From NCBI RefSeq assembly GCF_021130785.1, contig NW_025776840.1:1-64000 (forward strand): 64,000 nt of DNA, in the 5' to 3' direction. This DNA comes from Homalodisca vitripennis. Taxonomy: Eukaryota > Arthropoda > Insecta > Hemiptera > Cicadellidae. Below are positions 47,394 through 60,453 of the stretch, one piece after another (the stretch's first letter is position 1; the number at the start of each line of letters is the position of its first letter). The position numbers and the translations under genes were made by a program. The notes under the pieces are model-generated. The model ran no database searches, was not told the DNA's origin, and saw nothing but the letters and a program-made list of their open reading frames with translations.

Positions 47394-49151
47394 TCCTATA
47401 TTATATACAGCCGCATGTGTAACTGACTCACTCACTCACTGACTGACATATAGATACAAATTCTAACATACTTCTAGAAGTGCTGGAAACTTGAAATTTG
47501 GCACGCAGGTACCTTTCACAATATGACCCGGAGGAAAAGTCTGAAAACCGGACTTTTTTAATTCTAAACCCCTCAAAAAAATTCCCGAAAAATCGCGCAT
47601 TCTTTACCCCTGCAGGCATTTCTTGTAAGCCCGCTAGCGGGCGAACCGTTAGAGCTAGCTCGGATCTGACGAAAAATTCATGGTCAGGAATGAAGTGAAC
47701 TACAAAAAAGGTCCAGTGACTTTTTGCTCTATCTTCCATGGTTAAGCGACAAAAACGCTCGAACATTTGACATTCCAGAGATTTTTTCGATAAAAATAAT
47801 GTTTCAAGCCCGATAGCGGCCGAACCGTTGGTCGTAGCTCAAATCTGATTGACCCATCAAATTAGCAAATTGCGCGATCTACAGAAAAGGTCCAGTAATC
47901 TTTTGCCCTATCTCGATTGGTTTGGCCGAAAAAACGTGATTATGTACAATTTTGTTGTAACTTTTACGCGAAACTTTTGTTTTTGGGGTCGATAGCGGCG
48001 AAACCATTGGTCGGAGGTCAAAATAAGACTAACGTTTTATTTAGGAAATAAGATGACCTACAAAAAAGGTCCAGTGACTTTTTACTATATTTCCCTTAGT
48101 TTGACCGCAAAACGCGATTAAGTGAAAATATTGGACATTTTCGCCTAAAAATTTACATTCCGGGCTTGATAGCGGCTAAACGGTTGGTCGTAACTCAAAA
48201 CAAATTTTAAACGGGATTTAGGATCACGTGATCTACAGAAAAGGTTCAGTGACTTCGGGAGTTGGCTGAGCGTTAGCTAAGCGTCAATAGTAGATAGGGA
48301 CAGAGGAATATTTATTATGTTCACAGACACAATACCCTCTAAAAAAGGCCCAAGTGTGTCATTAACCCCCGGTAATATTAACCCCCCCCCCGGGGATTTC
48401 CTGGTATGACCTGATAACCTCCTGTACATTCAACCCCCTGATGTGTTAACCCCCCTGGTAACATTAAACCCCCCCAGGGAATTTCCTGCCATGACCTCAT
48501 GTCCGAATTTTACCAGTCACCAAATCTCTTAACCCCCCCCCCCCCCTGGGAAGATCCTGGTATGACCAGATAACCCCCTGGAGACTTATCCCCCGGTAAC
48601 GTTAACCCCCCCTGGGAATTTGTTCATATGACCAGACAATATCCTGACGAAATTAAACCCCCTCTTGTCCTTAACCTCCTTAACATTAATCACCCACCCA
48701 GGGAATTTCTCGCCTTGACTAGATAGTCTCCTGGTGATATTAAACCCCCCTGTTCGACTTAAAATACTGCCTTGAGGTCGGTTTTTATTATGTTTATACT
48801 AAACAATTCAAGATAGCTGACCCGTGCAGACTTTTCTCCCGAGCTCATTTCTGGCTAAACCATAGGTCGTAGATCAGATCTGAGGGCACAATCGAAAGAC
48901 AAAATTAAATTTCCAACAAGAAAGGTCCAGTCACTTTTTGTCGTATCTCTAACGGTTTAACCGCAAAATGCCCTCAAAGTCAAAAGTTTTTACGAATCCG
49001 GAAAAAAATCTATGAAAAAGGTCAATTTTTAAATCCCTTGTCATTTACTTAATGTCCGGACTTAACCAGTCACCGAATTCCGCTTATCCCCGAATTTGCA
49101 AGCGTTTACTTTGGGGGCCTGGGGCGTAGCCCCCAGCGAGCCGAAGGCGAG
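47394..49151 (+). mobile_element. Array unit 2 (type A)
   Basis: It is nearly identical to unit 1 along its whole length. Differences are mostly lengths of A, T or C runs. Hairpin at 49119-49136. Confidence 0.75.
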
Positions 49152-50938
49152 TCTAAATACTTATACAGCCGCATGTGTAACTGACTGACTGACATATAGA
49201 TACAAATTCTAACATAGTTCTAGAAGTGCTGGAAACTTGAAATTTGGCACGCAGGTACCTTTCACAATATTACCCGGGGGAAAAGTCTGAAAACCAGACT
49301 TTTTTACTTTTAAACCCCTCAAAAAAATTCCTCAAAAATCGCGCATTCTTTACCCCTGCAGGCATTTCTTATAAGCCTGATAGCGGGTGAACCGTTGGAG
49401 CTAGCTTCGATCTGACGAAAAATCGTTAGTCAGGAATGAAGTGAACTACAAGAAAGGTCCAGTGACTTTTTGTCCTATCTCGTGTGGTTAAGCCACAAAA
49501 CACGGAAATGTTTGACATTCCAGAGATTTTTTTTCCGCTTAAAATAAAGTTTCGAGCCCGATAGTGGCCGAACGGTAGGTCGTAGCTCAAATCTGATTGA
49601 CCCATCAAATTAGCAAATTACGTTATCTACAGAAAAGGTCCAGTGACTTTTTCCCCTATCTCCATTGGTTTGGGCCGAAAAAACGTGATTATGTGCAATT
49701 TTTTTTGTAAATTTTACGTGAAAATTTTGATTATGGGGTCGATAGCGGCGTAACCATTGGTCGGAGAGGTCAAAATAAAACAAAGATTAGATTTAGGAAA
49801 TAATGTGATCTACAAAAAAGGTTAAGTAATTTTTTACTCTATTTTCATTAGTTTGACCGCAAAACGCGATTAAGTTAAAATATTTGGACATTTTCGCCTA
49901 AAAAATTTACATTCCGGGCTTGATAGCGTCTAAACGGTTTGGTCGTAGCTCAAAAAAATTTTTTAACAAGGATTTATGAAATTGCGTGATCTACAAAAAA
50001 TGTTCAGTAACATTTTGCCCTATCCTCAACGGTTTGGCCGCATAACGCGTTTTAAAGTAATTGATTTTTATGTTTTACGTGATATTTTTAAACTGCCCAG
50101 TGCAGGCCTTTTGTCCTAAGCTCTGTACTGCCTAAATTATAGGTCGTAGCTTAAATCTGATGGCATAATCAAAAGAGAAAATTAAATTTTCGACAGGAAA
50201 GGTCCAGTCACTTTTTGTCGTATCTCTAACGGTTAAGCCACAAAATGCCTTTGAAGTCAAAAGTTTGAATTAATCTGGAAAAGTAGATAAAGTTGGTCAA
50301 TTTTTCACTCCCAAACCAGTAATCTTAAGCTCGGACATAACATTTCCCCGGTAACATTACCCTCTGGGAATTTCCTGGCATGGCTATATTAACTCCTGAG
50401 CAACCCTGTAAAATTGGCACACGTGTGTCATTAACCCCGGTAACATTTACCCCCCTCCGGCGACTTCATGGTATGACCAGATAACCTCCTGAGTAAATTA
50501 AACCTCCTGATGTGTTAACTTCCCCCGGTAACATTATACCCCCCCCCAGGCAATTTCCTGGCATGACCTCACGTCCGAATTTTACCAATCACCAAATCTC
50601 TTCACCCCCCTTGGGAAGTTCCTGTTATGACCAGATCACCCCCTGATGCCTTAACCCCCGGTAACGTTACAACCCCCCCAGAATAATTTTCTGGCATGTC
50701 CTCATGTCTGAATTTTACCTATAACCAAATCTCTTAACCCCCCTTGGGAAGTTCCTGGTATGACCAGATAACCCCCTGATGTCTTAACCCCTGGTAAAGT
50801 TACAACCTCCCCCTGGGAATATTTCCTGGTATGACATAATGTCCGAATTTTACCTATCACCAAATCATTCTTATCCCCGAATTTGGCTAATAGCCGAAAA
50901 GGGGCCTGGGGCGTAGCCCCCAGCGAGCCGAAGGCGAG
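49152..50938 (+). mobile_element. Array unit 3 (diverged)
   Basis: Same architecture, but clearly diverged from units 1, 2 and 4, with additional C-rich sub-repeats at 50340-50860. Hairpin at 50906-50923. Confidence 0.7.
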
Positions 50939-52695
50939 TCTAATATATATACAACCGCATGTGTAACTGACTGACTCACTCACGTATACTAATTCTAACC
51001 TACTTCCAGATGAGTTAGAGACTTGAAATTTGGTACACAGATAGCTTTCCACGTGTAACCACCAGGAAAATCCCGAAAAGTGAGAATTTTTCATTTCAAC
51101 CCCTCAAAAAAATTCCCAAAAAATCGCGCATTCTTCACCCCTGCAGGCATTTTTTGTTGTAAGCCCGATAGCGGTGCGAACCGTTGGAGCTAGCTCGGAT
51201 CTGACGGAATATTCATGGTCAGGAATGAAGTGAACTACAAAAAAGGTCCAGTGACTTTTTGCTCTATCTTCCATGGTTAAGCGACAAAACGCTCGCGAAC
51301 ATTTGAAATTCCAGAGATTTTTTTCGATAAAAATAATTGTTTCAAGCCCGATAGCGGCCGAACCGTTGGTCGTAGCTCAAATCTGATTGACCCATCAAAT
51401 TAGCAAATTGCGCGATCTACAGAAAAGGTCCAGTAATCTTTTGCCCTATCTCGATTGGTTTGGCCGAAAAAACGTGATTATGTACAATTTTGTTGTAACT
51501 TTTACGCGAAACTTTTGTTTTTGGGGTCGATAGCGGCGAAACCATTGGTCGGAGGTCAAAATAAGACAAACGTTTTATTTAGGAAATAAGATGACCTACA
51601 AGAAAGGTCCAGTGACTTTTTACTATATTTCCCTTAGTTTGACCGCAAAACGCGATTAAGTGAAAATATTGGACATTTTTCGCCTAAAAATTTACATTCC
51701 GGGCTTGATAGCGGCTAAACGGTTGGTCGTAACTCAAAAACAAATTTTAAACGGGATTTAGGAAATCACGTGATCTACAGAAAAGGTTCAGTGACTTCGG
51801 GAGTTGGCTGAGCGTTAGCTAAGCGTCAATAGTAGATAGGGACAGAGGAATATTTATTATGTTCACAGACACAATACCCTCTAAAAAAGGCCCAAGTGTG
51901 TCATTAACCCCCGGTAATATTAACCCCCCCCCCCCGGGGATTTCCTGGTATGACCTGATAACCTCCTGTACATTCAACCCCCTGATGTGTTAACCCCCCT
52001 GGTAACATTAAACCCCCCCAGGGAATTTCCTGCCATGACCTCATGTCCGAATTTTACCAGTCACCAAATCTCTTAAACCCCCCCCCCCTGGAAGATCCTG
52101 GTATGACCAGATAACCCCCTGGAGACTTATCCCCCGGTAAACGTTAACCCCCCCTGGGAATTTGTTCATATGACCAGACAATATCCTGACGAAATTAAAC
52201 CCCCTCTTGTCTTAAACCTCCTTAACATTAATCACCCACCCAGGGAATTTCTCGCCTTGACTAGATAGTCTCCTGGTGATATTAAACCCCCTGTTCGACT
52301 TAAAATACTGCCTTGAGGTCGGTTTTTTATTATGTTTATACTAAACAATTCAAGATAGCTGACCCGTGCAGACTTTTCTCCCGAGCTCATTTCTGGCTAA
52401 ACCATAGGTCGTAGATCAGATCTGAGGGCACAATCGAAAGACAAAATTAAATTTCCAACAAGAAAGGTCCAGTCACTTTTTGTCGTATCTCTAACGGTTT
52501 AACCGCAAAATGCCCTCAAAGTCAAAAGTTTTTTACGAATCCGGAAAAAAATCTATGAAAAAGGTCAATTTTTAAATCCCTTGTCATTTACTTAATGTCC
52601 GGACTTAACCAGTCACCGAATTCCGCTTATCCCCGAATTTGCAAACGTTTACTTTGGGGGCCTGGGGGCGTAGCCCCCAGCGAGCCGAAGGCGAG
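50939..52695 (+). mobile_element. Array unit 4 (type A)
   Basis: The first ~180 bp are diverged (a different start with ACTCACTCACGTATAC). From about 51120 it is almost identical to units 1 and 2. Hairpin at 52662-52680. Unit 4 is separated from unit 2 by the diverged unit 3. Confidence 0.75.
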
Positions 52696-55324
52696 TCCCA
52701 TATATATATTACAGCCGCATGTGTAACTGACTCACTGACTGATATATAGATACAAATTCTAACATAGTTCTAGAAGTGCTGGAAACTTGAAATTTGGCAT
52801 GCAGGTACCTTTTGCAATATGACCCACAGGAAAAGTCTGAAAACTGGACTTTTTAACTTTTAAACCCCTAAAAAAGTTCGCAAAAAATCGCGCATTTTTT
52901 TTACCCTTGCAGGCATTGTTTGTAAGCCCGATACCGGGCGAACCGTTGGAGCTAGCTCGGATTTGACGGAAAATCGTTAGTCAGGAATGAAGTGAACTAC
53001 AAAAAAGGTCCAGTGACATTTTGCTCTATCTTCCATGGTTAAGCGACAAAACGCTCGAATATTTGAAATTCCAGAGATTTTTTCGCTAAAAATAATGTCT
53101 TGAGCCCGATAGCGGCCGTACCATGGGTCGTAGCTCAAATCTGATTGACCCATCAAATTAGCAAATTGCGTGATCTACAGAAAAGGTCAAGTGACTTTTT
53201 GCCCTATCTCCATTGGTTTGGCCGAGAAACGTGATTATGTACAATTTTTTTTGTAATATTTACGTGAAAAGTTTGTTTTTGAGGTCGATAACGGCGAAAC
53301 CATTGGTCGGAGGGCAAAATAAATCAAAAGATAGATATAGGAAATGAAGTGATCTACAAAAAACCTTCAGTAATTTTTTACTCTATATCCATTAGTTTGG
53401 CCGCAAAATGCGACTAAGTTAAAATATTTTGAAATTTTCGCCTAAAAATTTATCTTTCGGGCTCAATAGCGGCTAAACGGTTGGTCGTTGCAAAACAAAT
53501 TTTCACTAGGATTTAGAAAACAGCGCGGTCTACAAAAAAGGTCCAGTGACATTTTGCCCTATACCCAATGGTTTGGCCGCAACACGTGTTTTAAAATATT
53601 GATTTTTTAAGTTTTCCGTGAGATTTTGTTTTCTGGGCTAGTTGCAGACAGAACCTTTGTTTTAGGCCAAATTCAAAATTTTATTTTAATACTAAATAAT
53701 GCGGTCTACAAAAAAGGTCCAGTGACGTTTTACTCTATCTTCCATGGTGTAGCCGTAAAACGTGATTATGTTTAAAAATTTCACTTAAGAACTTACCTTT
53801 CGGGCTCGATATTGGGCGAACCGTTGGCCCTAGTTTAAATATATAATGTTTTATAATTAGCTATTCATAGGATCTAAAGAAAAGGTTCAGCAGCTTTCTG
53901 TCGTTTATCTTTCCGTAAGCCTCATAAATGCTATAAATGGCTAATTCTTTGTCGTCAATTTTAGGTGTTTTAAATTTTGCAACTATAATTAGTGCGATTC
54001 ATGCTGGTTCCAGATTGACCTTGTATTACTAACGGTAACGAGTGACTATATCCCCCCCCTCCACATCAGAAGTTGGCTGAGCGTTAGTGAAGCTTCAAAA
54101 GTAGATAGGGACAGAGTGCTTTTTAATTAATTTAATGAAATAGTGATTCCTTATCAACAATCAGGTATGGAATTTATGATTTCCGATGTAATTTAAACCC
54201 CCTGATCAACGTTTTATTTTGATCAAAAATACTGTACACATATCATCGTGGCCCAGACACACATTTCCAAGAAAAGTACCACGCGTTCTTATAATTCCCG
54301 AGAACATTAATCCCTCTCCCGGGAATTTCCTGGTTGATGAACTCCTGATTAAATTAAACCCCCTGTTTAACTTAATAATCTGATAAAGGTAGTTATTAAT
54401 TTATTTACACTAAATCTGTTTACACCATAGCTGACCAGTGCCAGACTTTTATGCCAAGCGTTGTACCGACTAAACCATAGGTCGTAGATTCAAATCTGAC
54501 GGCACAATCGAAAGACAAAATTAAATTTCCGACAAGAAAGGTTCAGTCACTTTTTGTCGTATCTCTAACGGTTAAGCCACAAAATGGCCTTAGATTCAAA
54601 ACTTTGATAAAAACTGGAAAATTCAAAAAAATAGGTCTAATACTATTTCGAATTCCGCTTATCCCCGAATTTGACCAACACCCCAAAAGGGGGCCTGGGG
54701 TGTGTCATTAACCCCCGCTAACATTAACCCCCCCCGGGATTTCCTAGTATGACCAGATAACCTCCTGAGTACATTAAACCCCCTGTGTTAACCCCCCGGG
54801 AATTTCCTGGCATGACTTCATGTCCGAAATTTTAACCAATAACCAAATCTCTTAACCCCCCCCCTGGCAAGTTCCTGGTAAGACCAGACAACCCCCTGGT
54901 GTCTTATCTCCCGGTAACGTTAACCCCCCCTAGGCAATTTCCTGGCATGACCTCATGTCCGAATTTTACCAATAACAAAATCTCTTAACCCCCCCCCTGA
55001 CAAGTTCCTGGTAAGACCAGACAACCCCCTGGGTGTCTTATCCCCCGGTAACGTTAACCCCCCCTAGGGAATTTCCTGACATGACATCATGTCCGAATTT
55101 TACCAATAACCAAATCTCTTAACCCCCCCTGGGAAGTTCCTGGTATGACCAGATAACCCCCTGACGTCTTATCCCAGGCAACGTTAACCCCCCCCCCTCC
55201 TGGGAATATCCTGGCATGACATCATGTCCGAATTTTACCAATCACCAAATCAATCTTATCCCCGAATTTAAGGCACTTACTTTGGGGGCCTGGGGGCGTA
55301 GCCCCCAGCGAGCCGAAGGCGAAG
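52696..55324 (+). mobile_element. Array unit 5 (2.6 kb, with internal 3'-end remnant)
   Basis: A longer unit with extra sub-repeats (52950-53900). It also has an internal incomplete end, GGGGGCCTGGGG at about 54688-54700, which runs straight into TGTGTCATTAACCCCCG, a C-rich block start. It thus seems to be a fusion carrying two 3' regions. Final hairpin at 55290-55308. Confidence 0.7.
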
Positions 55325-57503
55325 TCTAATATACTATACAGCCGCATGTGAAACTGACTGACTGATATATGTATACAAATTCTAACCTACTTCTAGAAGT
55401 GCTGGAAACTTGAAATTTTGCACGCAGGTACCTTTTGCCGTATAACCAACAGGAAAAGTCTGAAAACCGGGAATTTTTACTTTTAAACCCTCAAAAAAAT
55501 TCCCGAAAAATCACGCATTCTTTACCCTTGCAGGCGTATTTTGTAAGCCCGATAGCGGCGAACCGTTGGAGCTAGCTTCGATCTGATGAAAAATCGTTAG
55601 TCAGGAATGAAGTGAACTACAAAAAAGGTTCAGTGACTTTTTTTCCTATCTCGTGTTGTTAAGCCACAAAAAACGCGGGAATGTTTGACATTCCAGAGAT
55701 TTTTTTCGCTTAAAATAAAGTTTCTAGCCCGATAGCGGCCGAACGGTAGGTCGTAGCTCAAATCTGATTGACCCATCAAATTAGCAAATTACGTGAACTA
55801 CAGAAATAGTCTAGTGACTTTTTTCCCTATCTCCATTGGTTTGGCCGAAAAACGTGATTATGTGTAATTTTTTTGTAACTTTTACGTGGAAATTTTGTTT
55901 ACGGGGTCGATAGCGGCGAAACCATTGGTCGGAGGTCAAAATAAAACGAAGGTTAGATTTAGGAAATAATATGATCTACAAAAAAGGTTAATTGACTTTT
56001 TACTATATCTCCATTAGTTTGACCGCAAAACGCGATTAAGTGAAAATATTTGGAAATTTTCGCTTAAAAATTTACATTCCAGGCTTGATAGCGGCTAAAC
56101 GGTTGGTCGTAGCTCAAATAAAATTTTCATTAGGATTTAGGAAATCACGTGATCTATATAAAACTTTCAGTAACATTTTGCCCTATCCTCAACGGTTTGG
56201 CCGCATAACGCGTTTTAAAGTTTTGATTTTTTGAGTTTTACGTGAGATTTTGTTTTTTGGGCTCTATTTCAGACAAAATCTTAGTTCTAGGCCAGAATAA
56301 AAATTTGATTGTAATACAAAATAATGCGGTGTACACAAACGTTTCAGTGACTTTTTACTCTATCTTCCATGGTTTAGCCGTAAAACGTGATTATCTCGAA
56401 AATTTTACTTAAAAACTTACATTTCGTGCTCGATAGTGGCCGAACCGTTGGCCGTAGCTTAAATGTAAAACTTTTCATAACTAGCTATTTATGAAATCAA
56501 CAAAAAAGGTCCAGTAGCTTTTTGTCGTTTATCTTTCCGTAAGCCTGGTTAATGCTCTAAAAGGCAAATTCTTTGTCGTCAATTTTAGGGGTTTTAAATC
56601 TTGCAACTATAATTAGTGCGATTCGTGCTGGTTCCAGATTGACCTTGTATTACTACGTTACCGAGTGACTAAAACCCCCCTCCACGTCGGGAGTTTGGCT
56701 GAGCGTTAGTGAAGCTTCAATAGAAGATAGGGACAGAGTGTTTTTTATTATGTTCACAGACACAACACCCTCAAAAAATAGGCCGAACTGTGTAATTAAC
56801 CCCCGGTAACACCCCCCCCCCCCGGGGATTTCCTGGTATGACCAGATAACCTCCTGAATAAATTAAACCCCCTGATGTGTTAACCCCCCCAGGGAATTTC
56901 CTGGCTTGACTAGATAATCTCCTGATGATATTAAACCAACTGTTCAACTTAAAATACTGCCTTAAGGTCGGTTTTTATTATGTTTGTACTAAACAATTCA
57001 CGATAGCTGACCAGTGCAGACTTTTCCTCCCGAGCTCATTCCTGGCTAAACCAAAGGTCGCAGCTAAAGTCTGACGGACTGAATCGAAAGATAAAATTAA
57101 ATTTCCGACAAGAAAGGTCCAGTTACTTTTTCACGTATCTCTAACGGTTTAAGCCACAAAACGCCCTCAAATTCAAAAGTTTGGGTAAATCCGGAAAATT
57201 AAACTATGGTATACATACGTCCTCTGACTTTGGTTAAAACCAAATTCTTCTTGTCTCCAAATTTCACGAACACATAACTTAACTCTTCTACCACATCAAT
57301 TGATTAATATTATACACTACACATCTTTTTGGCTGAGCGTTAGCGAAGCATTACGACCCCATAAGATTCTCGAGAACGGATACATAAAATTTGGAAACTT
57401 CACGTCTGAATTTAACCAATCACCGAACTACGCTTATCCCCGAATTTAGCCCAACACCCAAATGGGGGCCTGGGGGCGTAGCCCCCAGCGAGCCGAAGGC
57501 GAG
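55325..57503 (+). mobile_element. Array unit 6 (type B)
   Basis: A 2.18-kb unit that is nearly identical to unit 8. It has one short C-rich block (56800-56900) and a distinctive 3' part around 57240-57420. Hairpin at 57470-57488. Confidence 0.75.
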
Positions 57504-60453
57504 TCCTATTATATATACAGCCGCATGTGAAACTGACTGACTGATATATGTATACAAATTCTAACCTACTTCTAGAAGTGCTAGAAACTTGAAATTTTGC
57601 ACGCAGGTACCTTTTGCCGTATAACCAACAGGAAAAGTCTGAAAACCGGGAATTTTTACTTTTAAACCCCTCAAAAAAATTCCCGAAAAATCGCGCATTC
57701 TTTACCCTTGCAAGCCTTTCTTGTAAGCCCGATAGCGGGCGAACCGTTGGAGCTAGCTTCGATCTGACGAAAAATCGTTAGTCAGGAATGAAGTGAACAA
57801 CAAAAAAGGTCCTGTGACTTTTTGCTCTATCTTCCATGGTTAAGCGACAAAACGCTCGAACATTTGACATTCCAGAGATTTTTTTGATAAAAATAATGTT
57901 TTCGAGCCCGATAGCGGCCGAACCGTTGGTCGTAGCTCAAATCTGATTGACCCATCAAATTAGCAAATTACGTGATCTACAGAAATGGTCTAGTGACTTT
58001 TTGCCCTATCTCCATCGGTATGACCGCAATACGCGATTATGTGCAAAATTTATGTAATTTTTACGTGAAAACTTTGTTTTTGGGGTCGATAGCGGCGAAA
58101 CAATTGGTCGGAGGTCAAAATAAAACAAAGGTTAGATTTAGTAAATAATATGATCTACAAAAAAGGTTCAGTTACTTTTTACTATATCTCCATTATTTTG
58201 ACCGCAAAACGCGATTAAGTGAAAAATATTTGGAAATTTTCGCCTACAAATTTTCATTCCAGCCTTGATAGCGGCTAAACGGTTGGTCGTAGCTCAAAAC
58301 ACGTCATTTAACAACTTTTAGTAAACGACGTGTTTCTAATAAAAAAAGTCGAGTAACTTTTTGCCTTATCCTAAGTGGTCTGACCTAAAAACCTGTTTAA
58401 AAGGAAATGTTTTATTATTTTTAGATGAACATTTTGTTTCTGGAGGCAGTAGCAGCCGAACCATTGGTCATAACTTAAATCCTAAATGTTCAATAACTAG
58501 ACAGAATTTTACCAATCACCAAATCTCTTAACCCCCCTTTGGGAAGTTCCCAGGATGACCAGATAACCCCCTGATGTCTTAACCCTTGGTAACGTTAACC
58601 CCTCCCCCTGGGAATTCCTTGTATGACCTCATGTCCGAATTTTACCTATCAATAAACCACTCTTATCCCTTAATTAGGCAAACACCCTAGTTTTACATCC
58701 TTTAATAAGCCTGGAAAACTCTATAAATGGTAAAATATTTGTCGTGGGATTGGCAATTTTTTGAGTTTTAAATTTATGTGCGATAAATATTTGTGTAATT
58801 CATTCCAGATTCAGACTGCACTTGCTTTGCTAGGTTAACGAGTGAATACAACCCCACATTAGAAATTAGCTGAGCGTTAGCTAAGCGTCAGTAGTAGATA
58901 TGGACAGAGTGAAGTTTTGTTTTGTTTCACAGACACAACACCCTCAAAAATAGACCCCAGTGGTGTCATTTACCCCCGGTAACATTAAACCCCCCCCCGG
59001 GAATTTACTGGTAAGACCAGATAACCTCCTGAGTAAAATAAACCCCCTGATGTCTTAACCCCCGATAACATTAAACCCCCCCAGGGAATTTCTCGGCATG
59101 ACCTCATGTCCGAATTTTACCAATCACCAAATCCCTCTCATCCCCCGATTTTTGCTAGCGTACATCAGATCTACCAATCACCAAATACTTTAACCACCCC
59201 CGGGAATTTCCTGTTATGACTAGATAACCTCCTGAGTAAATTAAACCCCCTGATGGCTTAACCTCGGTAAGATTAACTTCCCCCCTGGGAATTTCCTGGC
59301 ATGACTATATACACTCCTGAGCAAATAAAACCCCCTAAGCAACTTAAAAATGTTGACTTAGGGTAGGTGTTTTACTATATTTTCCACTCAACAATTTACA
59401 ATAGTTGAACGGTGCAGACTTTACTACCACACTCTGTACTTCCTAAACCAGAGCTTCGTAGCTCAAATCTGATGGCATAATCGAAACACAAAATTAAATT
59501 TCCGACAAGAAAGGTCCGGTCACTTTTTGTCGTATCTCTAACGGTTTAGCCACAAAATGCCCTCAAAGTCAAAAGTTTGGACGAATCCGGAAAAAAATCA
59601 ATAAAAAGGTCAATTTTTAAATCCCTTGTCATTTACCTAAAACCGTTTAGCCGGCCCAAGTGTGTCATTAACCCCCGGTAATATTAACCCCCCCCCCGGG
59701 ATTTCCTGGTATGACCTGATAACCTCCTGTACATTCAACCCCCTGATGTGTTAACCCCCCTGGTAACATTAAACCCCCCCAGGGAATTTCCTGCCATGAC
59801 CTCATGTCCGAATTTTACCAGTCACCAAATCTCTTAACCCCCCCCCCTGGGAAGATCCTGGTATGACCAGATAACCCCCTGGAGACTTATCCCCCGGTAA
59901 CGTTAACCCCCCCTGGGAATTTGTTCATATGACCAGACAATATCCTGACGAAATTAAACCCCCTCTTGTCTTAACCTCCTTAACATTAATCACCCACCCA
60001 GGGAATTTCTCGCCTTGACTAGATAGTCTCCTGGTGATATTAAACCCCCTGTTCGACTTAAAATACTGCCTTGAGGTCGGTTTTTATTATGTTTATACTA
60101 AACAATTCAAGATAGCTGACCCGTGCAGACTTTTCTCCCGAGCTCATTTCTGGCTAAACCATAGGTCGTAGATCAGATCTGAGGGCACAATCGAAAGACA
60201 AAATTAAATTTCCAACAAGAAAGGTCCAGTCACTTTTTGTCGTATCTCTAACGGTTTAAACCGCAAAATGCCCTCAAAGTCAAAAGTTTTTACGAATCCG
60301 GAAAAAATTCTATGAAAAAGGTCAATTTTTTAAATCCCTTGTCATTTACTTAATGTCCGGACTTAACCAGTCACCGAATTCCGCTTATCCCCGAATTTGC
60401 AAGCGTTTACTTTGGGGGCCTGGGGGCGTAGCCCCCAGCGAGCCGAAGGCGAG
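57504..60453 (+). mobile_element. Array unit 7 (2.95 kb mosaic)
   Basis: The 5' part resembles types B and A. From about 59650, at CCAAGTGTGTCATTAACCCC, to the end it is almost identical to the 3' half of type A units. The junction sits at the same TGTGTCATTAACCCCC word as in unit 5. Hairpin at 60420-60438. Confidence 0.75.

Noticed and set aside
45812..47766. Similar minus-strand open frames in several array units (45812-46012, 47428-47766, 62832-63119)
   Set aside because: They repeat because the unit repeats. The frame is not kept in the diverged units, the peptide has no motif, and lengths change with homopolymer slips.
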